The translations under genes and the position numbers were made by a program. Positions 1 to 10,963 of a stretch of 64,000 nt of DNA are shown here, piece by piece; position 1 is the first letter of the stretch, and each line of letters starts with the position of its first letter. Source of the stretch: Brasenia schreberi (Eukaryota; Streptophyta; Magnoliopsida; Nymphaeales; Cabombaceae); NCBI GenBank assembly GCA_036023115.1, contig JAYKKT010000089.1:22129001-22193000 (forward strand), written 5' to 3'. Below the pieces are notes generated by a model that worked only from the letters and a program-made list of their open reading frames with translations, was not told the origin of the DNA and searched no databases.

Positions 1-1130
1 ACATGTAAATCCCTAGGATATCTCTCTCGAGGAGATAGCACTCTTAGAAAATATATGCGATCATAGCCCAATGCCCGCCCTTACACAAACTTATGGGTGT
101 TTAATCCATCGTAAGAGTGATTATATACTCATATCATTGCATTTAAATGTGATTGCTATGTTCCTCTTATGGCTTCTTAAATTGATTTAAAGGCAATCAC
201 ATCAATCAAGAAAGGAGAGAAGTGATGATAATATATTTAAGCATAGAAAAGATGAGGAAGTATAAGATCCAACTTATATTGAGGTAGAACAAACCGAGTG
301 ACATACAAGTGGTAGGTTCTCTTACCAATGACTTTTTGCATAGATTTGCAGTATTTCCTTTGCTTTTATGACGGATTGGAGACGAAGACTCCAAATATTA
401 CAAATAAAATGAATTGGGAAAAGGAGAAAGGAGAGGAACCTGGCCAGATTCTTTCTCTTGGGCGATTTCTTCCTTCCTTGGTCGACGACTTGGGTTGCTT
501 CCTCCCTCCTATTGGATGTCTTATTCTTCTCCCTCTCTTTCTTTTCTTTCCTCTCTTGGTCTCTTGTTGATTTTCTCTTTAAGTTGCCTCCCTTGAATAC
601 GAGCTCAAGGATGGTATTTATAGACTTCTCAAGAAGTCTCTAGATCAAAAATATTCTTGGCATCTTTCTAGGATGTTCCACGATTTTGGGTTGGTCCATG
701 GCTGATCTAAATTGGACCCAATCCAACTCGGTTTGTTGGTCCTATGGCTGGTCCACGTGGTCACATGGCTTGGTCCATGATTGTCAAGGTCCCTCTTGCT
801 GCAACCCGTTCTAGGCCAGGCGTCTTGCTGCTCGTTTGATGCAATCGGCCTTGACTTGGTGCAACCTGCCTTGTGTTGGTGTGACTAACCTTGGCATGAT
901 GCAACCTACCGTGGTTTGATATGGGTTGATCATGACTTAGTTTGACCCACTTTGGTTTGGTCGAAACTTGTTTCACAGCTTGATTGGTTTTGTCCACCTT
1001 GGTTCGATCAAGTTCGTTTTGCTTTAGTGAGGCTTGTCTCACCTTGGTTTAACTTGAATTAGTTGCATGGATAGTCAATCTTGATTTGACTTGATTCAAT
1101 CCTTGAATAGGGAGAATAAACACCGTATGC
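1..1130 (-). repeat. LTR-like fragment, minus orientation (tentative)
   Basis: No gene is recognised here. Read on the minus strand, the stretch resembles the middle of the LTRs at 34,000-42,000. It has a TATAAATA box at 615-622, then a pyrimidine/purine-biased leader (500-575), then a GGAG...GTCTCC motif followed by a TTGTAATA-like run (about 370-405), in the same order as in those LTRs. The part at 750-1,060 repeats short GGTGCAACC and TTGGTCCA-type units, as at 41,570-41,800. Neither TG nor CA end could be placed, so this is a degenerate or distantly related LTR at best. Confidence 0.35.
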
Positions 1131-1173
1131 GGCTTTAAACCCCTGAGTTTTAATTCCTCAAAGATGCTTTTGC

Positions 1174-2095
1174 CAGTGTTGTCTGACACGTATCGTATCG
1201 GGTATCGTTGGGCTCCATGATACAAGCGATACGTCCTTTTTTTTTGAAAAAAAAATCAATTTTTTTTTTCAAATTTTTTTTGAAGGTTTTTGCTTTCTGG
1301 ACTCTCTTCACTTCTCTCTTCGCCCCTCTTCACAAACACAGAATCTGTGAATCTGCTCGAATAACATGATCTTGCTTTCTATGGTATTGAGTCTATTGAC
1401 TATTGAGCAATATCCTATATGCTCGATATTGGTTCTGATTTGGAATCCAACATCTTGAACCTGGTTCGTGACAAACCTTGTTGAGTATTTACTATGTAGG
1501 GTTGCACCAATCTGAGCATGGGAAGTGACTCGAGCAGATTCACAGATTCGGGTCGTGGCATGCCCATAAGGTGTCATGTTGACCAACTTTGGTTTCTTCA
1601 ATGAGAAATCAAGGCTATCAAGCTTTGGAGTAGGGTTGGTGATTAAAAAAAATAATCTTGTTAAATATCACTATGTTCATTATATAGTTATGAGAAAGAA
1701 AATATCATATCGTATATGTTAACTAATGATATATTGGTAGATACAAATATGGATTTAAAATATATTTAAAAGATAATTGTTGTGCAGGAAAAAAACCTAA
1801 TAAAAAACATAATTTGAAAAACCCCACAAGTCATAGGTAAAAAGCTCTATACGTAAATAAAATAAATGAAAAACACAAACACAAAGGCGTCGGAGTTCTC
1901 CTCTTTTGCTGCTGCCTGATTAACCAAAAAAAATTTGATTTTTAAAAAAAAAAAATTTGGGGGGCATACGATACGCTCTGTATCGCACGATACGGTACGA
2001 TACTCACCATTTTACGATATGGGATAGTGTATTGTATCGTGGTTGCCCACGATATGATATGTATCATATGATACGGTGTGATATAGATAACACTG
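1174..2095. mobile_element. Non-autonomous hAT element (hAT-1)
   Basis: A 922-bp element with imperfect terminal inverted repeats. The left end reads CAGTGTTGTCTGACACG and the right end, reverse-complemented, reads CAGTGTTATCTATATCAC. It is flanked by 8-bp duplications differing at one base (gcttttgc at 1166-1173, gcttctgc at 2096-2103). Eight-base duplications and short CAGTG-type ends are typical of the hAT superfamily. About 140 bp inside the right end and 40 bp inside the left end are dense in GATACG/CGTATC and GATATG units, which are probable subterminal transposase-binding sites (inference). No transposase coding is visible. A 20-bp perfect inverted repeat lies inside (1341-1360 and 1530-1549). 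Confidence 0.85.
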
Positions 2096-3503
2096 GCTTC
2101 TGCTTCATCATAAAAATCAGCCTTGCCAATTGCATTCATGAGTGTTGTACAATTGCTTCTTGAGATCCAATCTCTTTTTAGGTAAGATTTTATTTTATGG
2201 TTTCAAATATTCCTTTTGAAAAATATATTTGAAAACCACAACATTTTCAAATGTTTCTTTTTAAAACATTTTGAAAATAACAAAATTTTGAAAAGACTTG
2301 AAATAAGAATTTTTGTACTTGCGAGGAAAATTTATTTACAAAATTTTGGGTGTTCACACAGGCATATTATAATTGTTTAACTTTTTATGCTTTTGCTTTC
2401 TTGTCTACAACCTGCAACTATTTTAAAGTTTATTTGCTTGTGTGATGTTTGCAGGGGACGAGCTCCTCTCTGATTCATTTCCACATACATAGCTTGAAAA
2501 CGGAATCCTATGGGAGGTTGAGGTTAAGGTTGGTACAGTCCCTCTTGTTTCTCTTGTGGTCTTCAACTGTCATGAAGCTTTATCTTTTCCTTATCTTGTA
2601 ACCTTCATGATTATTAATATAATACATGGTACTCGAGTCTATCTTTGTCTTTCAGCTTTTTGTGCCTTAACATTTCCTAGTAGAATCTCTAAATAAATGT
2701 TTTGATATACCAAATTGTAATGGTGTATTTTGTCATACAACCCAATATGACTTTATCCTAGATACATCGTGTTAGGCCTTATTTTTTGCTAATCCATGGG
2801 CACAATCTTAACTATTTATGAAGTAATGTACCCTGAAGTCAACAAAAGGTTTTTTGAGGTTATTTTTTTCTTCTTCTACGAGAGAGTTTTTTTAGCATGC
2901 GACCTACAAGTTCCCTTCACATTACAAGTTCATTTTTCAGTTATTTATGGGGTTATGTCCTATGCTTTTATAATTATAGTGTAATAGTTGTTATGATTGT
3001 AACTTCAAGTTTTCAAATTTAGCTTTAGGCTTAAACGTGTTAACTTTTTTTTTTTGTGTAAAATATTTTGTTACTCCATAAATATGTGCTTTTATATAGG
3101 TTAAGAACTATGGATATTTGTTCTAAACAATTTCCAGGGTGGTGGTCATGTGTAGTGTTATCCAGATTGCACCATATATATTATATAATATGGTGCAATA
3201 CGCCACGATATGATACATCATTTGTTTTGTATCTTATGATAAATATGTATCATACGACATCCTGAACTTTATAACACCCCACCCCCAGCCCCCGACCGAA
3301 CAGAATCTCGCGTTTTTGTGGGATTTTTGGCTTTCGTCTGTGGGTTCTGAATGTTCCAATGCGACTTTTAGCTTGCGTCAAGCATCTCTAATGGTTTTGG
3401 AAGGGTCTCCAAAGCCACCGACGATCTGGTGATTGTGGTATAACTTTTTTTTTGTTTTTTCTTCGTGTATTTTTTTTTCTTTTTTGAATGACAATATATG
3501 AAG

Positions 3504-4519
3504 CAGTGTTATATGTATTGCACCGTACGTATTGTATCGTAGAACACCACGATATAATACAAGCTTCGGTATCGCCCAACCAAACTTATTGTACCGTATT
3601 ATATGATACGGGTGATACGATGATTTTTTTTTTGCAGGTTTCTAGCCTCTGTGCGCCTCTCTTCACTTCTCTCTAAGGCATCCTCCGGTGGCTCTCCCTC
3701 TCGTTGATTGTATAGACAGATTAGTCCCTAATGAGAGTAGAGAAGATGCTATACATCGAGGGATGGATATCTTTGATAATGCTCTTCACTTGATGGGTTT
3801 GCCTGTAGCAATCCGCAACTACGCTAATATGCGCTTAGGTAAACTGTTTATCTTTGTATTTAAGTTTATTAAATCTTATATTTATTGTGGATTAAGTTCA
3901 TTATTTTTGTCTTTTCTACACATGTTTTGGTAGAATAGGTTTGGAAATTATTGCCCAAATCTTAGAGATTTTGCAGTAAGAGTTTTGAGCCAAACCTATA
4001 GTGCAATGGGTTGTGAAAGGAATTGGAGTGTATTTGAACACATCCACAAAAAAAAGCATAACAGGTTGGAATACAAGCGGCTCAATGACTTAGTGTTCAT
4101 TCATTTTAACATGCGGCTTCGAACAAAGGTAATCTTGTATCACAACATGCCAACTACATCATCAAGGAGATGAAGATTTTGAAGCTGAAGCAGAAGCTAG
4201 TGTGGATATTGAGCAAGGAGAAGATTGAGCAAGGAGAAGATGAAGATTATTTAGTTGATGATCTTGATTACAATATGTAAATGTAAATGTATTTCATTTT
4301 TTACTTTAAAATATGTAATTCTTTTACGATTGTTAATGGTGAATGATGAATATATACTAAACTTTTTATTATATGAATTCTTTGTAATTATCATATTTTT
4401 TCTTATTTTTTTAGATTTTTACTAATTTTTTAGTATTAAATTACAATACACTATGATACGATATGTATCGTATTGTGGACCAAAACGATACACGATATGA
4501 TACGTGTTGAACAACACTG
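3504..4519 (+). mobile_element. hAT element (hAT-2), 1,016 bp, with intact 8-bp duplication
   Basis: It starts CAGTGTTATATGTATTGCACC and ends ...CGTGTTGAACAACACTG. The direct repeats atatgaag at 3496-3503 and 4520-4527 are identical. Both subterminal zones are rich in GATACG/GATATG. The interior keeps only the 3' part of a transposase gene (hATC dimerisation domain, split by an intron), so it is an internal-deletion derivative of the hAT-3 family. The perfect duplication suggests it is the youngest hAT insertion in this block. Confidence 0.9.
3694..4173 (+). pseudogene. hAT transposase C-terminal (hATC) fragment in hAT-2
   Basis: An upstream exon reads DRLVPNESREDAIHRGMD and ALHLMGLPVAIRNYANMRLG up to about 3839. 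An intron of roughly 95 bp follows (GTAAAC...TTGGTAG), then an exon reading NRFGNYCPNLRDFAV and CERNWSVFEHIHKKKHNRLE...RLNDLVFIHFNMRLR to about 4130. The E-R-x-W-S-x-F-x-x-I-H-x-K-x-x-N-R-L pattern is the hATC dimerisation motif of plant hAT transposases. The same exon-intron layout recurs at 6121-6535 in hAT-3. The N-terminal BED finger and catalytic part are missing. An acidic tail with a 16-bp tandem duplication follows (about 4203-4235). Confidence 0.75.
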
Positions 4520-4679
4520 ATATGAAGTGCGTGAATATCTTTTCATTGTATTTGTAAAGTGGGAGACATTCTATTTAAGTGTTTTTGGTGGTTTATAAAG
4601 TGAAGAATAGGGATTTACGAAGTGTTGTTACATTCATGTGTATTAAGATTGAAGTGTTAAATTAAGATGACAGGAAGGG

Positions 4680-6540
4680 GTGTTAGAGACTCCCAATCTC
4701 GGTACGATGATCCGGTATGATAGTGGGGTAATACAGTTGAGGGAAACATTAAAAATAAAATATATTTTTTGTGAGAAGGTAATTCGTAGTGGAAGTTTTT
4801 GTTTGAAACATTACCTAGGAGGGAGTAAGAAAGAGGTTATTCCTTGCATGAGTAAAGTTAGGAGAGTACTAGCAACAATTAAATGATAGTATCATGATTG
4901 AAAGTATAATCGAGAAGATGCAATAAAAAGAAGATACAATGATGTTTGAGGAAGAGAATGCTGGACTTGGTGGTTATGATGATAGCATCTCTTCTAATAT
5001 TAGGATAGAGATTATAGTAATAGTTGTCGAGAAAGAGGGTTGTTCAAGAGGTTGTAAGTGGTAGAAGAGGAAGGGAATGAAAGATCTTATTTTGGCATAC
5101 AGTCATTTTTTTCTCCTAGTACTGCACCTGGTGCACACCCTTGAATTTGTGCTGTTATAGCTTCAGAATAATTGCATGAGCAAACAAACTTTGCAGTGGG
5201 GAGATAGTTTTATGATGCATGCATTCTATTTAATGCAATAAATTCTTTTCATTTTCAAGCAATGGCAGATGCCATTACTAACATTAGAAGGAGACAAGAT
5301 GTACTATCATAACAAATAGATAGACAAATAGGCGAGAAAGGACTTTCTTGTTTATTATTTTAAAGGACTTCTGTTGTTGAGATCTCTAGACATGTCGGCG
5401 GAATAACAAATTGCAGAGGTTCTAAGGCTTGAATTTGATAAGGCGATATTGAAGGTTGAGCTTAAGAACGCAATCCAATTAATTACAGATAATGCAACTA
5501 ACTATAAGGCAACTGAAAAGGAGTTAGTTGATAATTATGGGATTTTTTATTGGATACCATGTGTAGTTCATTGTTTAGATCTCATATTGGAGAGATGGAC
5601 GAGGTGAAGTCTACAACTGAGTCTTGTCAAGATATTACAAAATTCATCAATAACCATGCTTTTGTATTATGTATGATAAAGTGATATACAAATGATGCAA
5701 AAGTACAACCGCTACTTGGTTTGCAGTTAGTTTCTTATCATTATAGAGTATTGTGAAACAAAAGAAAGCCTTGAAGAAAATATTTTCCTCAGATGGGTGG
5801 TAACAGTTAGATTTTAGAAACAATCTTCAGGAGTACATTTTGGAACTCCTGTATTAGACTATTAAGGATCATATGTCCTTTAATAAAAGTTTTGAGATTG
5901 GCTGACAGCGAGGGAAAGTTATCTATGGGTTATCTTTATGAAGTCATGGATAGACAACTTTAATAGAAGAAAGACAAATTATATGCTCGTGAAATATTAT
6001 CGATAACAGATGGAATAAACAGTTGTATCACCCTATTTATGCAAAACTTACTACTTAAATCCAACATTTAGCTATTTTGCAAGCTTTAAAAGGGATGATG
6101 AGGTTAATCGAGGCATCATTCATAAGAAGATTGATCCCTGATGAGAGTAGAGCAAATGTTATACATTGAGAGATGGAGATCTACAATAATGCTCTTCACT
6201 TGATGAGCTTGCCTGTAGTTATTCGCAACTGTAATAATATGCATCCAGGTAAAGTGTTTATCTTAATATTTAAGTTTCTTACCTCTTATATTTATTATAG
6301 AATAACTCTTTATGTTTGCCTTTTTATATTAGATGTTTGGTAGAATAGGTTTGGAAGTGATTGCCCAAACTTAAGAGTTTTGCAATAAGAGTAGTGAGTC
6401 AAACCTTTAGTACAACTTATGCACTACTGTGAAAGGAATGAAAGTGTTTTTGAACATATCCACACAAAAAACGCATGAGGTTGAAACATAAGCGGCTCAA
6501 TGACTTAGTTTTCATTCATTGTAACATGTAACTCTGACAA
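4680..6540 (+). pseudogene. hAT transposase pseudogene (BED finger, DUF659, hATC) in hAT-3
   Basis: Three parts in order match hAT-type DUF659 transposases of plants. A BED zinc-finger-like segment lies around 4755-4885 (KYIFCEKVIRSGS...CLKHYLGG). A DUF659 segment lies around 5460-5610 (LITDNATNYKATEKELVDNY, then FYWIPCVVHCLDLILE). The hATC segment lies around 6121-6540, interrupted by an intron like that of hAT-2. The family cuts and pastes hAT DNA in the nucleus. Many stops and frame changes separate the segments, so no protein can be made. Coding orientation is the same as the host TCTP gene. Confidence 0.7.
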
Positions 6541-7893
6541 AGGTAATAAATGATTAGTTATTAATTAAGTATTCAATTAAATGTTTCATTTTATTTAATT
6601 GTTAATGTTATTTACTTGTCTTTCTTGTCGATAATTAATAAAGTTAAATAGGGAGGAGAATCAATTTGATCCAATAAGTTTGGATAGTTTTGATATCTTA
6701 GAGGAGTGAATTATAGAAGATCTCATAACAAATACACTCCTAACTAAAGAAGGCATTTAATGAAATAATTGGGAAGGAGCACAACAACATAAGGGGACGA
6801 TGATTTAATTTTCAAGTTGATGATGTTAAACAAGGAGGAGAATATGAAGAATATTTAGTTGATCCTATTATAATATAAAAATGTAATTCTTTCTTAATTA
6901 TGAAAGTTGTAATCTTTTTTTGCTAAAGATGTACTGCATAAATGCTTTATACATTGAACATTGAATGGTGATTGATGAATATATACTCAATTTATGCATT
7001 ATATGAATTGTTTTCAATTTACGTGATTTTTTTCTGAATTTTTATGATTTTTTCTAATTTTTTAGTATTAAACAATGCTACAGGATGATACCAAAATGAT
7101 ACACGATATAATACACATTGAACAATACTGTTCTTATGGGTTGATTGGTTGTACATTAGTTTTTGTTTAACATTGTTACATGGCGTTTCCTACTAGTTTT
7201 CAATTTTAGGAGGAAATTAAGTTTCATGTTCCTGTTGCAATAAGTATTAGAAAAGTTACTTACAATCAATTCTAAATGTTACCAGTGGGTTATTCAAGGT
7301 GCAATTGATGTAGACATTGACGCAAACCCATCTGCTGAGGGTGGTGAAGAAGATGAAGGTGTTGATGACCAAGCTGTCAAAGTAGTAGATATTGTTGACA
7401 CCTTCAGACTTCAGGTGACTCATCCATGCGTGCATCCCCATCTCTCTCTCTCTCTCCATGTGTTTTTGTGTTATATCATGCAAGCTTTGTCGACATTCAT
7501 ATTGAGGATGACCTACGAATTGTTGGTTTGTTTGCAGGAGCAACCTGCTTTTGACAAGAGGCAGTTTATAACTTAAATCAAGCGTTACATTAAGCTTCTT
7601 ACATCCAAGTTAGATGAGGAAAAGCAGGAAGTCTTCAAGAAGAATATTGAGGGGGCAACGAAATTCCTTCTCTCTAAGCTTAGTGATCTTCAATTGTAAG
7701 TTCACTTACTGAGACGCTTCATTTTAACCAATAGGAGTAATGAGAGTGGTCAAATATGTGCTTGTATTGGCATGTTGTCTCCTCAAGCTTGATGCATGTA
7801 TTAACTGTTGCGGGTAACTCTATCCTCCATTGTCCTTTGGTTAAATCCCATGGGTTTGGGTGGTGTTATTGCTTTGCACGATGTCCTTGGAAC

Positions 7894-8213
7894 AGAGGAT
7901 GTCTGTTCCTTTGTGATAAATTTCGTTAGATTGCTACCGTGAATGCATTAGTAGAACGTCACTACCTCAGCCATTCTGTGCGTTTAAGTTGAAATCTTGA
8001 AAATCTTTTTTTTTTTTAAGATTGAGATATAGCTACAAATACATTTTCCCTACTTCCTGTTTGGAGAGGATATCTGTTCCTTTGCGATAAAGTTTGTTGG
8101 ATCATCGCTATCTCAGCCATGCTGTGCATTTAAGTTGAAATCTTGAAAATCTTTTCTTCTTTCTGAAGATTGGGATGGAACTACAAATACATTTTTCCGG
8201 CTTCCTGTTAGGA
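7894..8213. repeat. Tandem duplication of about 160 bp in TCTP intron 4
   Basis: Two adjacent diverged copies (about 7894-8063 and 8064-8213) share gatgtctgttcctttgtgat / gatatctgttcctttgcgat, then ttaagttgaaatcttgaaaa, then ctacaaatacatttt and cttcctgtt in the same order. The second copy is slightly shorter, with a small loss around 8100. It is noncoding and lies between exons 4 and 5 of the TCTP relic. Confidence 0.8.
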
Positions 8214-8738
8214 GTTGGATCGCCTCCATGTAAATTTTATGTTTTTGCGAAAAGTCCAACAAAGGCTTTTAATTTTATCCCAAATTAATGTTGTATAGAA
8301 GATTTTGAACTGCCAAATATTATACCGAAGTGGCTTATGTTTTTGCCCTCCGCTATCTTGTTGAAGCTTAAAATTTACCAGAAAGGTAGGGTGCTTTCTC
8401 AACTTGTTCTCTCAAACTGTCTTGCTCTACTGATCTCCAAGTTGCTTGCGCTCGGTTTGTCACATGCGGCAATATATAGGACCAATAGGTTGCCTTAATT
8501 GAATTATGTTACCATTCAAGTTTAATCCGTGTTACTCGCCTTTTTTTTCATTCCAGTGTTGATTCTCAGGGAAGCTGAGGTTTTGTAGTATATGAAATAT
8601 TTATATACGCCTGGATCCTTACGGAAATCAAGGGATTTCTTTCTTTTGCAGTTGTGGGAGAGAGCTTGCATGATGATGGTAGCTTGGTCTTCGCGTACTA
8701 CAAGGACGGTTCTACCAATCCAACTTTCTTGTATTTTT

Positions 8739-10963
8739 CCACTGTCTTGCTGTCTTGTTTCCGTTTCTATTCGTTTTGCACTTTTTGTTTGTGATCAAGA
8801 ATTTGGAGGCTGCTCTGCTGCTTTTGTGTTTAGTCGGCTTCAAGATAATAACATGCTTATAGGTTAGGTTACTACTTTATGCTCCTCTTGAAAATCCTTG
8901 ATAATTATATATCATCAATGTTATTATATTTAATAATAACCCATTTTTGTTCACCATCATCGTTATTGAAATCGATATTATTGGTTAGGTCACTTCTCTC
9001 TCATAGATTGTGAGACCGACTTGCCTCGTGGCGTTCACGCACCTAGGACGCTCCTTGTCTTCATACGACTCTAAGATAGAGATGGCAGTATCGCCCCGAC
9101 CCACCGCACCATCTGATCCGAACGGGGCAGGGATTACCTTGTTTGACTGGGTTTGGGTTCCCAGGAAACCTGATTTGTGATCGGCATGGGGGGGGGGGTA
9201 AGGATAAGAAGTCTGCAGCGGTAAGGGTGGGGGGGTAAGGATAAGAAGTCTGCAGCGGTAACTATTATAACTGTGTAAATAAAAATAGATAAATTTATGC
9301 ACAGATAGATGAGAAGGTGAACGTCCTAGCTCCCCCGTACTTTAAAAGTGACCAGGTTTACGGTATCAAGTGGTCAGTTTGCCAAGGTACATACTGTGGG
9401 ATGTACGGAGTGAAGGCTTCAAACAAAGTTGTGCAGCAGAAGCTGTTGGTATGCACGGACTGTTAAAGTTCTCAGCTGTCCTTGTGGAATCTCTACGTAT
9501 CTTATTGGAGTTCCAACTAAGACAGTACAACCACTCGTGAAAGGCACTTAAGTAGTTGAGGTGAGCAGTCTCCTTTTGTTCTATGAATTAGGTGGGGGTA
9601 GAGCCTATCGGGGTCCTTGTTACCAACCCAACCCTGCTGCTCACCTTTTGAATTGAGAAAAGTAGGATTATCAAAGTGAACTCTTTTAGCGGGAAACCAC
9701 AACTAATCGGCTGGTTGAGCCAGAGTTAGTCGGCAAGAAACAAATGTACTCTTATAAGCAGACATTGGCGGAAATTGTTTACTTGCTTTATACCAAGAGA
9801 TCAGTTAGCATACTAGTGCACTTCTTTTCTGAAGCACGCAATATTTAACCTTACGGAGAGTCGCTTAGAAGCATACGAGTGAACTGTATACTTGGACCTA
9901 AGTTTAAAATGTTACTTTCCTAGAGACAACTTTCAAGCACACCAATGTGGATATGGGACTTCATCTGCAAGTGAACTAGAAAGTGCAATGCTTGGTACCA
10001 GGTGATCTTTTGGCCAAGAAGCGTTATTGCTTCAATTTGCTAGTCATTAGTAACTGTTTCCTTTGTAAAGACAATTTTCAAGCACACAAATGTGGGATAT
10101 GGGGCTCCGTTTGCAATATGGACTTGGTGGTTGTGGTAGTCGATGATCAGGTTATGCCCCATTAAGCACTACTGAGCGATTCATGTCTAACCTTCCAGAG
10201 ACGGATGAAACGTTCTTTCCTCCTATTCTGCATTTGTCTAAAAGTATATTGGGGGAGCTGCAGGACAACTGGGAACGGGCGATTCCTTTGATTCACACCT
10301 AGTGACAAGTTGATTAAGCTAGATCTGGTTTGTGTGGGGTGTGCATTGTTGGGCGGGTTTCACTCGCGAAGGGGTCTCTTTACATCAGATGAGATTTGTG
10401 CGACTTACGCAGGCACTTATCTTTGACACTTGATTGAAGGATGACGACATCAAACCCTTCGCCCAGCTGACTTCCACATTTAGCACCCTAAAATTCATCC
10501 ACTCCATCTTCTAATGATTCTTCAAGTTGCTGCCATTCAGGACACATCTGATGGGCCTATTTCACTGACGCGCTCATGCATTCACAGCATGATAGTGTTA
10601 TAGAAGGAGACAGCGCATGGTGTTCACCTTATCATGCAAGTAATCTCAAAACGACTAAGGATGAATTAGATTTGATTTGGTAGATTCTCTAAATCAATTT
10701 CTACAAACCTTTCCATGTCCTCTAAGTTCTCCACCTCGCATTCTAATAACCATTTTCATGATATCTGCTAAGAAATCGACTGCAACAAACACAACACATC
10801 AAGGTAAAGAAAACACTGGTTTGAGGAAAGATGCATATCATTAGCTAAGAATGAACAGCCATTTTCATGAATTGAGCTGTCTGCTTCATACAATGCAGAA
10901 ACAGAAAGAATAAATTGTAGTGAAACACCACTTATTTTAGCGTAGCGTGCACGGATGTTCAGT
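8739..10963. other. Intergenic stretch with no recognised gene
   Basis: The start is probably former 3'-untranslated sequence of the TCTP relic. It holds two small direct duplications. One is a G-rich unit containing ggataagaagtctgcagcgg (about 9190-9221 and 9232-9262). The other is a unit starting gacaactttcaagcacac (about 9923) and gacaattttcaagcacac (about 10069). Short open frames here (up to 105 codons) have no family resemblance and overlap on opposite strands; I treat them as chance. Confidence 0.5.

Larger units (their letters stand above)
3153..7130 (+). mobile_element. Decayed autonomous-type hAT element (hAT-3) in the TCTP intron, with a nested hAT
   Basis: The right end (7081-7130) carries GATACACGATATAATACAC and ends in CAATACTG, matching the right end of hAT-2. 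The proposed left end (TAGTGTTATCCAGATTGCACC from 3153) matches the left end of hAT-2 (CAGTGTTAT...ATTGCACC). Between them lie hAT-2 (3504-4519) and a broken transposase gene (4680-6540). The flanks gtcatgtg (3145-3152) and ttcttatg (7131-7138) agree at only 5 of 8 bases, so the left boundary is an inference from end similarity. Without hAT-2 the element would be about 2.9 kb. Confidence 0.6.
2455..8738 (+). pseudogene. TCTP: Translationally controlled tumour protein (TCTP) pseudogene, exons 2-5
   Basis: Four exons of a TCTP gene can be read by their match to the well-conserved plant family. Exon 2 (2455-2528) gives GDELLSDSF and ENGILWEVE. Exon 3 (7286-7414) gives [19 protein letters not shown] through [11 protein letters not shown]. 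Exon 4 (7538-7695) gives [12 protein letters not shown] and [12 protein letters not shown]. Exon 5 (from 8652) gives [19 protein letters not shown] and NPTFLYF. All keep GT/AG borders. TCTP is a small cytosolic protein linked to growth control and Ca/microtubule binding. This copy is dead: there is a TAG in exon 2 (2488-2490), a TAA in exon 4 (7574-7576), a 2-nt shortfall at the exon 4/5 junction that shifts the frame, and the family's C-terminal GLKE(V/I)KC is not visible. Exon 1 was not found. Retained introns mean it is a decayed or duplicated gene, not a retrocopy. Intron 2 (2529-7285) is inflated by hAT insertions. Confidence 0.85.

Noticed and set aside
1308..1601. A 97-codon minus-strand frame inside hAT-1
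   Set aside because: It spans an inverted repeat and has no match to a transposase or other family.
3153..3280. A separate short MITE
   Set aside because: Its right side lacks a proper end and no 8-bp duplication was found; it fits better as the left end of hAT-3.
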